5,602 nt of DNA from Enterocloster aldenensis (GCF_003434055.1 NZ_QVEX01000036.1:1-5602), one strand, 5' to 3'. Positions 1 to 4,190 are shown, counted from the stretch's first letter. Made by a program: numbers and translations. The notes: generated by a model not told the origin, from the sequence alone.

Positions 1-648
1 CCCTCTTTCATTCATCAGCCGAATAAAGCTTTCCCGGCTGGTCGCTGTTTCCTTACAGTCCAGGACTGCCAGGGCAATGTCCTGGACATAGCTTTTCACT
101 TTCCCCTGCTCCGCCTGCTTCAGAAGCTGGTACGTCTCTTTTTTCCATGCCACTGTTTCCTCACGTTCCGCTCCTTCAAAGGTCTTTCCCTTTTCTGAGA
201 CGTGTAGCCCCTGCTCCCTGCTCTGTGCGTTGCACCGCTCCTTCAGCTCCTGCAGGTCGGCGCTGCTCCACTGCAGCTTGTGCCCGTCCTCAAAATTGAC
301 GGAATTAACGATAAAGTGCGTATGGATATGTTTTTTGTCCTTATGGGTAGCCACAAGCACCTCAAACCCTTTCCATGCCGACGTATTCTCTGCAAGCTGT
401 AAGGCGTTCCTGTGTGCCTGCTCCGGCGTGATTTTCTCGTCCTTATGGTAGCTCTGGACAAAGTGCTTGTATGTCCTTCCCCCGGTTTTCTCCCATAGTT
501 CCTTGGTGGCTTGCATTTCGTCCTTTACTGTATCTGGTTCACAGTGCAGACCGCTGACAAGCTTATCCTCTGTCTTTTCCTCTTTTGTCACATAGTCCAG
601 TGCTTGCCCTATGCCTGCTTTTGAAGATACTGCTTTAATAACTGCCAT
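1..648 (-). CDS. Mobilization relaxase, N-terminal catalytic part (runs off left edge)
   Basis: This is the N-terminal 216 residues of a MOBP-type (MobA/VirD2-like) relaxase, which nicks oriT and stays covalently bound to the 5' end of the transferred strand. Seen: the start is MAVIKAVSSKAGIGQALDYV; Tyr19 in LDYVTKEEKT is the likely nucleophile, and the metal-binding His motif HKDKKHIHTHFIVNSV covers about residues 102-117 (H102, H107, H109, H111). The frame is open without a stop to base 1, ending ...FIRLMNERG. The ATG at 648 has a GAGGTG Shine-Dalgarno 8 nt upstream, and the gene overlaps the end of mobC by 40 nt, so the two are probably translationally coupled. The C-terminal part is at 5136-5602: family members continue with G-Y-G-V-x-W, which is exactly what the right edge supplies if one base is added at the join. 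The family assignment is firm; the exact MOBP subclade was not determined. Confidence 0.93.
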   Translation of the reverse strand, partial: MAVIKAVSSKAGIGQALDYVTKEEKTEDKLVSGLHCEPDTVKDEMQATKELWEKTGGRTYKHFVQSYHKDEKITPEQAHRNALQLAENTSAWKGFEVLVATHKDKKHIHTHFIVNSVNFEDGHKLQWSSADLQELKERCNAQSREQGLHVSEKGKTFEGAEREETVAWKKETYQLLKQAEQGKVKSYVQDIALAVLDCKETATSRESFIRLMNERG

Positions 649-929
649 ACTTCTCTCACCTCTTTCATGGTGTTAGGAAGCTCTTGCTTATAGTCCACAT
701 ATCCATTTTCATTCAGCTTCTTGGCTATCTGGTTCAGATTGTTGCCTTGCCTTTTCAGCTCTGGATATATCTCTTTCAGTCCGTCCAGATTGACAATGTT
801 CGACTGTGTGAGGGCTTCAATGATATATTGCTGTTGGCTCTTTCCAGACTGCTCTACTTTTTCTTTTATCTGTGCAAGTTCTTCCTCTGACACTCTTATA
901 ACTATCTGCTTCGGTCTTGTCCTATTCAT
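609..929 (-). CDS. mobC: MobC-type relaxosome accessory protein
   Basis: This is a 106-residue DNA-binding auxiliary mobilization protein. The N-terminus RPKQIVIRVSEEELAQIKEK resembles a ribbon-helix-helix strand plus helix. Residues 50-76, GLKEIYPELKRQGNNLNQIA followed by KKLNENG, are the hallmark of the MobC family (the RxGxNLNQIAkxxN core). Such proteins bind oriT near nic, help strand opening and recruit the relaxase, and several also repress their own operon. The ATG at 929 overlaps the end of the upstream gene by 8 nt, with a GAGAGG Shine-Dalgarno 9 nt before it. The 3' end overlaps the relaxase start by 40 nt. This tight packing indicates one mob operon. The family call is confident; oriT binding and autoregulation are inferred from the family and from the operator-like repeats near the promoter. 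Confidence 0.9.
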   Translation of the reverse strand: MNRTRPKQIVIRVSEEELAQIKEKVEQSGKSQQQYIIEALTQSNIVNLDGLKEIYPELKRQGNNLNQIAKKLNENGYVDYKQELPNTMKEVREVWQLLKQYLQKQA

Positions 930-1557
930 TGATGAAGTCCTCTCTTTCCTTTACCCACTTCTTAATGAGTTCGATTTCCTCGTTCATGTTCGGCTCTTTC
1001 TCTGGCTTCCAGTCCGCTCTCATGTCTTTCAGTTCTTCCAGTGCTTCTTCTAAGTCTGCCTTATAGCTTTCTAAATCTTCTTTTTCGCTTGCTATATATT
1101 CATCAACACTATTGTAACAAGGCACACACTCATAGCTTGTAAAATCATCATTATACTTGTGGTACACAATGTCTTTCCATTCATCACTTGGCTCTGCTAT
1201 GTTCTGTTTAGTAATTTCAATGTCGGATTTTATTGTCTCTACGTTCTCCAACATATCCAGATAATGCTCTGGTTCATAACCCAAATTCAATAAGTGATTC
1301 AGCAGTGTAGGCTCTGGGAACATTCCGAACCAACAACGCTCGAACCACTGGTCAGCATAATCTCTTTCATCACTTCCATTGGAGTAAGTACCGCCCACCA
1401 AATCTCCGACAAAATTCTCTATCAGCTCTCCGATTGTCAGACCATGCTTCCCACACTTTCTCGCCAGTCGGTCACAATCTGCGTCCGACAATTTCACTGT
1501 GATTTTTCTCTCTCTGATTGTCTCAATTTCTTTCTGCTGTTCCTCGCCCCAACTCAT
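922..1557 (-). CDS. Acidic accessory protein of the mob operon, possible RHH-like N-terminus
   Basis: This 211-residue protein is the first gene of the mob operon. I do not recognise it as a characterised family. Residues about 16-55 (ERKITVKLSDADCDRLARKC then GLTIGELIENFVGDLVGG) have the strand-helix-helix pattern of ribbon-helix-helix regulators. The middle carries aromatic and Cys-rich segments (DQWFERCWFGMFPEP; YECVPCYNSVDEY). The C-terminus is a strongly acidic, helical, probably coiled-coil stretch (EKEDLESYKADLEEALEELK) ending in KKWVKEREDFINE. There is no signal peptide or membrane segment. The ATG at 1557 is preceded by a GAGAGG Shine-Dalgarno at 7 nt and by a copy of the GGCTATCACT repeat. 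Its place directly downstream of oriT and its overlap with mobC suggest a relaxosome or operon-regulatory role. That role is inference. Confidence 0.75.
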   Translation of the reverse strand: MSWGEEQQKEIETIRERKITVKLSDADCDRLARKCGKHGLTIGELIENFVGDLVGGTYSNGSDERDYADQWFERCWFGMFPEPTLLNHLLNLGYEPEHYLDMLENVETIKSDIEITKQNIAEPSDEWKDIVYHKYNDDFTSYECVPCYNSVDEYIASEKEDLESYKADLEEALEELKDMRADWKPEKEPNMNEEIELIKKWVKEREDFINE

Positions 1558-1598
1558 GCTTTTACCTCTCTTTCTTCTTGGCTATCACTCAACAATTT

Positions 1599-1614
1599 AC
1601 CGCATATCTGCGGT
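1599..1614. other. Short perfect hairpin in the mob operon leader
   Basis: ACCGCA-tatc-TGCGGT is a perfect 6-bp stem with a 4-nt loop in the untranslated leader between the mob promoter and the first gene. No U-tract follows it on the minus strand, so it is not an intrinsic terminator. Just upstream in the transcript (about 1634-1650) lies an imperfect GC-rich stem, GGGTGGC-aaa-GCCCCCC. The leader of about 150 nt is therefore highly structured and may limit mob expression. Confidence 0.45.
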
Positions 1615-1653
1615 CACTCAAAGGGGGATTGAAGGGGGGCTTTGCCACCCTCA

Positions 1654-1711
1654 CAAGTTCTAAAGTGTAGCCGTTAGGCTATCACTTTAGGGAACTTGCA
1701 ATATATCCGCT
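1654..1711 (+). other. oriT: Probable origin of transfer (oriT) with nic region
   Basis: A long imperfect inverted repeat spans 1654-1698. The left arm CAAGTTCTAAAGTGTAGCC (1654-1672), loop GTTA, faces a right arm made of GGCTATCACTTTA, GG and GAACTTG (1677-1698). CAAGTTC/GAACTTG, TAAAGTG/CACTTTA and AGCC/GGCT pair. Right after it comes CAATATATCCGCTACAC. MOBP relaxases typically nick in an ATCCTG|C-like word 8-12 nt past such an inverted repeat, so the best nic candidate is within ATATCCGC, around 1709/1710 on the plus strand (analogy only). Cleavage there would send the non-mob DNA first and the mob genes last, the usual arrangement. The site lies about 100-150 bp upstream of the mob operon. 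Confidence 0.75.
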
Positions 1712-1757
1712 ACACATAATATAGCATAGTGATAGCCACTTGTCAAGCGGATATATT
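1700..1757. repeat. 12-bp perfect inverted repeat flanking the mob promoter
   Basis: AATATATCCGCT (1700-1711) and AGCGGATATATT (1746-1757) are perfect inverted copies separated by 34 bp. They bracket the mob promoter (-10 at 1718-1723, -35 at 1741-1746). The left copy is the putative nic core, so the right copy is a second, oppositely oriented nic-like word next to the -35 box. Possible roles are a second relaxase-binding site or an operator. The repeat is certain; its role is inferred. Confidence 0.7.
1718..1746 (-). promoter_or_regulatory. Promoter of the mob operon
   Basis: Read on the minus strand, TTGACA (1741-1746, perfect consensus) is followed by a 17-bp spacer and TATATT (1718-1723). 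The predicted start is near 1711, giving a leader of about 150 nt that crosses the oriT hairpin before the first gene at 1557. The spacer contains an exact AGTGATAGCC operator-like repeat, and the promoter is flanked by the 12-bp nic-like inverted repeat. A relaxosome protein bound here would be expected to occlude RNA polymerase. Confidence 0.85.
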
Positions 1758-1844
1758 CGTGCGTGGATTTCGCCAGAAATACAGTGGAGCTTACTTCCTC
1801 TTGGGCGACTTTGGAAGTGTAGGAGGGAGACAGTCAAGGGCTTG

Positions 1845-1902
1845 TTTTTTATCTGCAGTATGAGCTTCGGCTTGCCGATCAGCGAATGCAGCAGATAAAA
1901 AA
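1845..1902. repeat. 12-bp perfect inverted repeat with 34-nt interior
   Basis: TTTTTTATCTGC (1845-1856) and GCAGATAAAAAA (1891-1902) pair perfectly. The interior contains a small TCGGC-tt-GCCGA stem (around 1867-1878). The A/T runs lie at the base of the stem, with a poly-A and not a poly-T on the outgoing side, so it is not a classical terminator on either strand. It is better read as a cruciform or single-strand DNA structure. Confidence 0.6.
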
Positions 1903-2012
1903 TGGTCGCAGACCACCCTTTACTTTCTTCCGCCGGAACAGACAATGAAGCACAAGGGGAAGTGACGGAACGGACGGACAGCCGTTTCCCCCTCCGGCAT
2001 GATAGCCAACAA

Positions 2013-2067
2013 AAAAGAGTATCAAGGGAAAACGCTGCGGTCTTTCGACCGCCCTTGACACTCTTTT
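2013..2067. terminator. Long two-tier hairpin, possible bidirectional terminator or single-strand structure
   Basis: AAAAGAGT (2013-2020) pairs with ACTCTTTT (2060-2067). After one A/C mismatch, TCAAGGG pairs with CCCTTGA, and inside that GCGGTC-tttc-GACCGC forms a second perfect 6-bp stem (2037-2052). On the minus strand a T6 run follows the stem (complement of 2011-2016), and on the plus strand TTTTCCTT follows, so it could terminate in either direction. It sits 39 bp before the toxin promoter, where it could insulate that promoter. The structure is clear; the role is inferred. Confidence 0.6.
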
Positions 2068-2105
2068 CCTTATGGCTCTGTTAATAAACAAGGGGAAATG
2101 GCTTC

Positions 2106-2134
2106 TTGTGGGATTTCTGCCACTATGGTATAAT
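2106..2134 (+). promoter_or_regulatory. Promoter of the type I toxin mRNA
   Basis: TTGTGG (2106-2111), a 17-bp spacer and TATAAT (2129-2134), preceded by TGG, make an extended -10 promoter (TGnTATAAT). The predicted start is near 2141, about 42 nt before the toxin ATG. With the terminator ending at 2349 the toxin mRNA would be about 209 nt, close to the known length of RNA I (about 210 nt) in the pAD1 par locus. Confidence 0.85.
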
Positions 2135-2140
2135 GGGCAA

Positions 2141-2182
2141 CGCTACCTCCCCTATACAGGTACAGAAAGGGGTTGTGCCACC
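2141..2182 (+). promoter_or_regulatory. Structured 5' leader sequestering the toxin Shine-Dalgarno
   Basis: The only Shine-Dalgarno-like word, AAAGGGG (2166-2172), lies 10 nt before the toxin ATG. It can be masked by CCCCT (2149-2153) pairing with AGGGG (2168-2172). An alternative stem TACCT/AGGTA (2144-2148/2158-2162) competes with it. Intramolecular masking of the ribosome-binding site is typical of type I toxin mRNAs. No structure prediction program was run; pairings are by eye. Confidence 0.55.
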
Positions 2183-2205
2183 ATGAGTATATTTTCGTCT
2201 TTCTT
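2175..2205 (+). repeat. Direct repeat copy 1: toxin translation-start region
   Basis: GTGCCACCATGAG followed by TTTCGTCTTTCTT (2193-2205) spans the toxin start codon and first codons. A near-identical copy (GTGCCACAATGAG plus TTTCGTCTTTCTT, one substitution in the first block and a 2-nt shorter, changed linker) lies at 2352-2380, within the small antisense RNA gene. This matches the direct repeats through which RNA I and RNA II interact in par-type loci. Confidence 0.85.
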
Positions 2206-2269
2206 ACTCTCTGTCTTGGCAAGTGTAGTCGCCTACTACATCTGCAAATGGCTGGACGGAGATAAATAG
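2183..2269 (+). CDS. Small membrane toxin, Fst/par-like type I toxin
   Basis: This 28-residue peptide begins MSIFSSFLLSVLASVVAYYI and ends CKWLDGDK. Residues about 3-20 form one hydrophobic membrane-spanning segment; the tail is short and charged with a W-L-D motif, as in Fst-family toxins, which carry a conserved W/L-rich turn after the helix. Such peptides insert in the cell membrane and disrupt it when the unstable antisense RNA is lost with the plasmid. A longer frame opens at 2072, but the promoter lies inside it, so the ATG at 2183 is the real start; it follows AAAGGGG by 10 nt. The neighbouring convergent promoter, shared terminator and direct repeat support the call more strongly than the peptide alone. 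Toxicity has not been shown for this sequence. Confidence 0.82.
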   Translation: MSIFSSFLLSVLASVVAYYICKWLDGDK

Positions 2270-2315
2270 GCGGTAGCTAGCCTAAGGCATAAGCCACCTT
2301 GCCACAACGGAATAG

Positions 2316-2349
2316 AAAAGCCCCGGAGGTCGCAACTCCGGGGCTTTTT
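2316..2349. terminator. Bidirectional intrinsic terminator shared by toxin mRNA and antisense RNA
   Basis: AAAAGCCCCGGAG (2316-2328), loop GTCGCAA, CTCCGGGGCTTTTT (2336-2349): a perfect 13-bp stem with T5 on the plus strand and T4 on the minus strand. It ends the rightward toxin mRNA and the leftward antisense RNA, and probably also the rep mRNA, which has no other terminator before it. The two RNAs would be fully complementary across this hairpin, and the loops could start pairing, as in par. Confidence 0.93.
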
Positions 2350-2351
2350 GC

Positions 2352-2380
2352 GTGCCACAATGAGCACTTTCGTCTTTCTT
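2352..2380 (+). repeat. Direct repeat copy 2: in the antisense RNA gene
   Basis: This is the second copy of the toxin start region: GTGCCACAATGAG (2352-2364) and TTTCGTCTTTCTT (2368-2380). Although it includes an ATG, no open frame of interest follows it on the plus strand. Its use is as template for the leftward RNA. The 2-nt shorter linker and the single change (ATG context C to A) mean pairing with the toxin mRNA would be interrupted by a small internal loop. Confidence 0.85.
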
Positions 2381-2390
2381 GCCTACTGGC

Positions 2391-2419
2391 ATTATAGCAT
2401 ATGCCTTTCAGCATTTCAA
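2391..2419 (-). promoter_or_regulatory. Promoter of the antisense RNA antitoxin
   Basis: On the minus strand TTGAAA (complement of 2414-2419), a 17-bp spacer and a perfect TATAAT (complement of 2391-2396). This is nearer to consensus than the toxin promoter at the -35, fitting an antitoxin RNA made in excess. It begins only 8 bp after the rep stop codon (2427-2429), so rep transcripts run straight into the antisense gene. Confidence 0.85.
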
Positions 2420-2426
2420 GTATGCC

Positions 2427-3809
2427 CTACTTCCACCACTTATAAACCGTATGCTTTGCAAGTCCTGTCTCTCGGATGCAGTCCGCTTTTGTTCCCAGAG
2501 GGTTGCTTTCTCTCCATTCTTCGACAATCTTCGCCTTGTCTGGTCTCCCTTGTAGAGCTTTGCCCCTGTCCTCATTCATTGTTTCAAGGGTAAAACGTGC
2601 GATTTTTAAGTGCGTGGCTTGCTTTCTGCCGTTCCTCTTATTTGGCGGTATGACAACTTTCGTCTGCTTCTCTATCCATTCTCGGCTTGCCATAGTCGAA
2701 AGTAGCTTGTTATCAGCTTTGAGGGCTTTCAATGCGTCCTTTACATCTTCCCTTGTAAAATGGTTGTCCTCATCATCTGTAAGGCTCTCCAGATGCTCCA
2801 AAAATGAATAGGCATCTTGCCTTATTCGTCTTTCAGATATGCCACATTTCAAGCCATACGCACACAATGCCATGATTGAGAAGTACCTACCGCCTACCTT
2901 TACTTCGGTAAAAATCTTGTTCTTCCACCACTCATAAAGGGCTTCATTACACACCCATGTGCCTTTTTTCTTCGGTCTGCCCTCTACAACTCGCTCTTGA
3001 TACCACTCTGGGTACAGCTTCTTTGCTTCGTCCAGTGACAGCTTACTCTTTTCTTTCTTCGGCTTCTCTGTAAGTACCGATAAATCAACCTTACAGTTCG
3101 GTATGCTGTCCTTTATATCTTCCAGAGTATAGCGGTTATCCGACATCTTATAGGCTTTCACTGGGAAGTCTGCCCCCAGCTTGCTCTGGCTCCCAACACA
3201 CCTAAAGCCTTGATAGATACCTGTTATATCTGGGCTGTCTGGTCTGATACTGCTCGTATCGTTCCATAGTCTGCGGATAAATGCTTCTTTCAGCTCCGCA
3301 AGGGTATCTTCCAGATTATGATACAACTGTACTGGCTCTTTCAAAAAGTAATAGGCATGGACACCCTTTCCAGAACTCACAAGGTAGGTCGGTCGGAGCT
3401 GCACTCCGTTCCCGAATTGCTTCAAGAGGTTCTTCAACTGCTGTTTTCCGACATAATCAATATCTATTGCAACCGCATACAGTTCATGTGCGTTCTGCTT
3501 CGTGTGTGTCTTGCCATAGAACGTGATAGGCGGTATCAGTCCGAACTCGTCCCCTATGACCTTATCAAGCATATTCAGACTATCATCTATAACCCACTGC
3601 TTCGTTCTTCCCTTTCCAGATGGTCTTATCTGGGTTGCAATCACATTTCCTTTTCCGTCATGCTCTGCACTCTGTAAGCTCCCCTCTGGGAACAAGTCAC
3701 GATAGAACTCATGGGGGCTGACCTCTGGAAAACCTCTCTCCAACATCAGCTCCTCTTTATCCCTATATACCTTTCTCCACTCATACATTGTTTTTGTATT
3801 TCTACGCAT
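2427..3809 (-). CDS. rep: Plasmid replication protein with archaeo-eukaryotic primase domain and C-terminal HTH
   Basis: This 460-residue initiator/primase is predicted to open the origin and prime DNA synthesis in the cytoplasm. Residues 111-120 read YAVAIDIDYV, giving the catalytic DxD pair D116/D118. Residues 145-151, SSGKGVH, are the S-G-x-G-x-H nucleotide-binding motif with H151. Residues 202-211, FRCVGSQSKL, match the R-x-x-G-S/T-x-x-K signature of plasmid AEP primases. Residues about 300-350 (GRYFSIMALCAYGLKCGISE) look like the helical domain that often follows (PriCT-like). The last 25 residues (TKADCIRETGLAKHTVYKWW) form a helix-turn-helix. The ATG at 3809 has AGGAG 6 nt upstream (complement of 3816-3820). 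The tandem repeats just upstream are the likely origin. No helicase motif is visible, so it probably relies on host helicase. The exact Rep family is not determined. Confidence 0.87.
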   Translation of the reverse strand: MRRNTKTMYEWRKVYRDKEELMLERGFPEVSPHEFYRDLFPEGSLQSAEHDGKGNVIATQIRPSGKGRTKQWVIDDSLNMLDKVIGDEFGLIPPITFYGKTHTKQNAHELYAVAIDIDYVGKQQLKNLLKQFGNGVQLRPTYLVSSGKGVHAYYFLKEPVQLYHNLEDTLAELKEAFIRRLWNDTSSIRPDSPDITGIYQGFRCVGSQSKLGADFPVKAYKMSDNRYTLEDIKDSIPNCKVDLSVLTEKPKKEKSKLSLDEAKKLYPEWYQERVVEGRPKKKGTWVCNEALYEWWKNKIFTEVKVGGRYFSIMALCAYGLKCGISERRIRQDAYSFLEHLESLTDDEDNHFTREDVKDALKALKADNKLLSTMASREWIEKQTKVVIPPNKRNGRKQATHLKIARFTLETMNEDRGKALQGRPDKAKIVEEWRESNPLGTKADCIRETGLAKHTVYKWWK

Positions 3810-3815
3810 ATTTTT

Positions 3816-3836
3816 CTCCTACTTAGATATATTATA
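3816..3836 (-). promoter_or_regulatory. rep ribosome-binding site and probable -10 box
   Basis: Minus-strand AGGAG (complement of 3816-3820) fixes the rep start. TATAAT (complement of 3831-3836) lies in a very AT-rich patch (3826-3843) and is a plausible -10. At 17 bp upstream there is no TTGACA-like -35; the sequence there is the edge of the repeat array. The promoter may therefore be weak or depend on Rep or host factors bound to the repeats. Confidence 0.5.
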
Positions 3837-3841
3837 TAATA

Positions 3842-4180
3842 TACTGCCCTTACTCCGCCTGACCGCTAATCTTATCAATAGATTTTTGCACCTTTTTCTC
3901 TCAAGTATAAGGGAGTTCCTTTTTGGTGTCAATATCTACACCTCACTCCCTCTCGCCTTCACCGCTTATCTTATCAATGAAGTATTTTACCTTTTTCCAT
4001 CAAGTATAAGGGAGAGCCTTTTTGGTGTCAATATCTACACCTCACTCCCTCTCGCCCTTATCGCTTATCTTATCAATGAATTTATTGCACCTTTTTGACC
4101 TCTAAAAAAAGGGAGTGAATTAAGAATATCTCATCCTCACTTCACTCCCTCTTATTTTCATCACTACTCTTACCAATATT
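3842..4180. repeat. Tandem 99-bp repeats with internal hairpins, probable replication origin
   Basis: The box CTTATCAAT (CTTACCAAT in the last copy) recurs at 3871, 3970, 4069 and 4169, spaced 99, 99 and 100 bp. Units 1 and 2 are about 87% identical by hand count; unit 3 is divergent. Each of units 1 and 2 has AAGTATAAGGGAG, then GGTGT-caatatct-ACACC, then ACTCCCTCTCGCC, forming nested hairpins (outer GGGAG/CTCCC, inner GGTGT/ACACC). Before 3871 the words TACTCC and ACCGCT show a partial fourth unit. Lying directly upstream of rep, this is the best candidate for the Rep-binding iterons and origin. The spacing, nearly five times longer than classic 20-bp iterons, is unusual. The origin function is inferred. 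Confidence 0.75.
4104..4150 (-). terminator. Intrinsic terminator of the secreted-protein gene, embedded in the last repeat unit
   Basis: On the minus strand AGGGAGTGAA (complement of 4141-4150), a loop of 21 nt, TTCACTCCCT (complement of 4110-4119), then a run of T (complement of 4104-4109). A 10-bp stem plus U-tract makes a good intrinsic terminator, about 40 nt after the stop at 4191. The stem is the counterpart of the GGGAG/CTCCC hairpin of the other repeat units, extended by three to four pairs. It would also keep upstream transcription out of the origin. Confidence 0.85.
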
Positions 4181-4190
4181 TCAGTATTTT

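Larger units (their letters stand above)
1580..1737. repeat. Three copies of the 10-bp motif GGCTATCACT around oriT and the mob promoter
   Basis: GGCTATCACT occurs exactly at 1580-1589 (plus orientation, just upstream of the first gene's Shine-Dalgarno), at 1677-1686 (plus, the 3' arm of the oriT hairpin) and at 1728-1737 (inverted, as AGTGATAGCC, inside the spacer of the mob promoter). A fourth, degenerate inverted copy with one base missing (AGTGTAGCC, 1664-1672) forms the hairpin's 5' arm. Placing the same word at oriT, in the promoter spacer and at the ribosome-binding site is what an autoregulating oriT-binding protein would need. The candidates are MobC, the 211-aa protein or the relaxase. 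The repeats are seen directly; the operator function is inferred. Confidence 0.7.
1758..2105. other. Non-coding, structure-rich interval between mob promoter and toxin promoter
   Basis: About 350 bp with no convincing protein gene. Short open frames on both strands (for example 1902-2084 plus, 1879-2091 minus) lack ribosome-binding sites and recognisable motifs. The interval holds several inverted repeats: 1845-1902, TGGTC-gca-GACCA at 1903-1915, GGAACGG pairing with a bulged CCGTTTCC at about 1970-1990, and a long stem at 2013-2067. GTCAAGGGC (1833-1841) and GCCCTTGAC (2051-2059) are inverted copies enclosing most of it. It may act on single-stranded DNA (complementary-strand priming after transfer) or as RNA. 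No function is proven. Confidence 0.55.
2316..2384 (-). ncRNA. Antisense RNA antitoxin (RNA II-like)
   Basis: From the promoter at 2391-2419 the transcript would start near 2384 and stop at the shared terminator, giving about 65-70 nt, close to RNA II of pAD1 par (about 65 nt). Its 5' half is the complement of the repeat at 2352-2380, so it is antisense in trans to the toxin start codon and early codons (2175-2205). Its 3' half is complementary to the toxin mRNA's terminator hairpin. Pairing at both ends would block toxin translation. The transcript ends are predicted, not measured. Confidence 0.8.

Noticed and set aside
243..461. Minus-strand frame of 72 residues inside the relaxase region
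   Set aside because: It is an Arg/Ser-rich out-of-phase shadow of the relaxase catalytic domain, without a ribosome-binding site.
1622..1640. Two G-runs (G5 and G6) as a G-quadruplex
   Set aside because: A simple intramolecular quadruplex needs four separate G-tracts; splitting these two runs gives zero-length loops, so I do not claim one.
1845..1902. Perfect inverted repeat as an intrinsic terminator
   Set aside because: The outgoing side carries a poly-A on both strands when read 5' to 3', so there is no U-tract after the stem.
1879..2091. Short open frames on both strands (1902-2084 plus, 1879-2091 minus)
   Set aside because: No Shine-Dalgarno, no recognisable motif, and they cover strong inverted repeats; they look like chance frames.
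2072..2182. Longer N-terminal form of the toxin starting at 2072
   Set aside because: The toxin promoter (2106-2134) lies inside this stretch, so the message cannot include the upstream start; no ribosome-binding site precedes 2072.
3886..4098. Plus-strand frame of 70 residues containing two near-identical 33-residue repeats
   Set aside because: The repeats only reflect the 99-bp DNA period, which is a multiple of three. It starts at a TTG with no Shine-Dalgarno and breaks down in the divergent third unit, so I treat it as non-coding.
3842..4180. Tandem repeats as a CRISPR array
   Set aside because: Units are contiguous and similar along most of their 99 bp, with no short conserved repeat alternating with unique spacers, and there are no cas genes.
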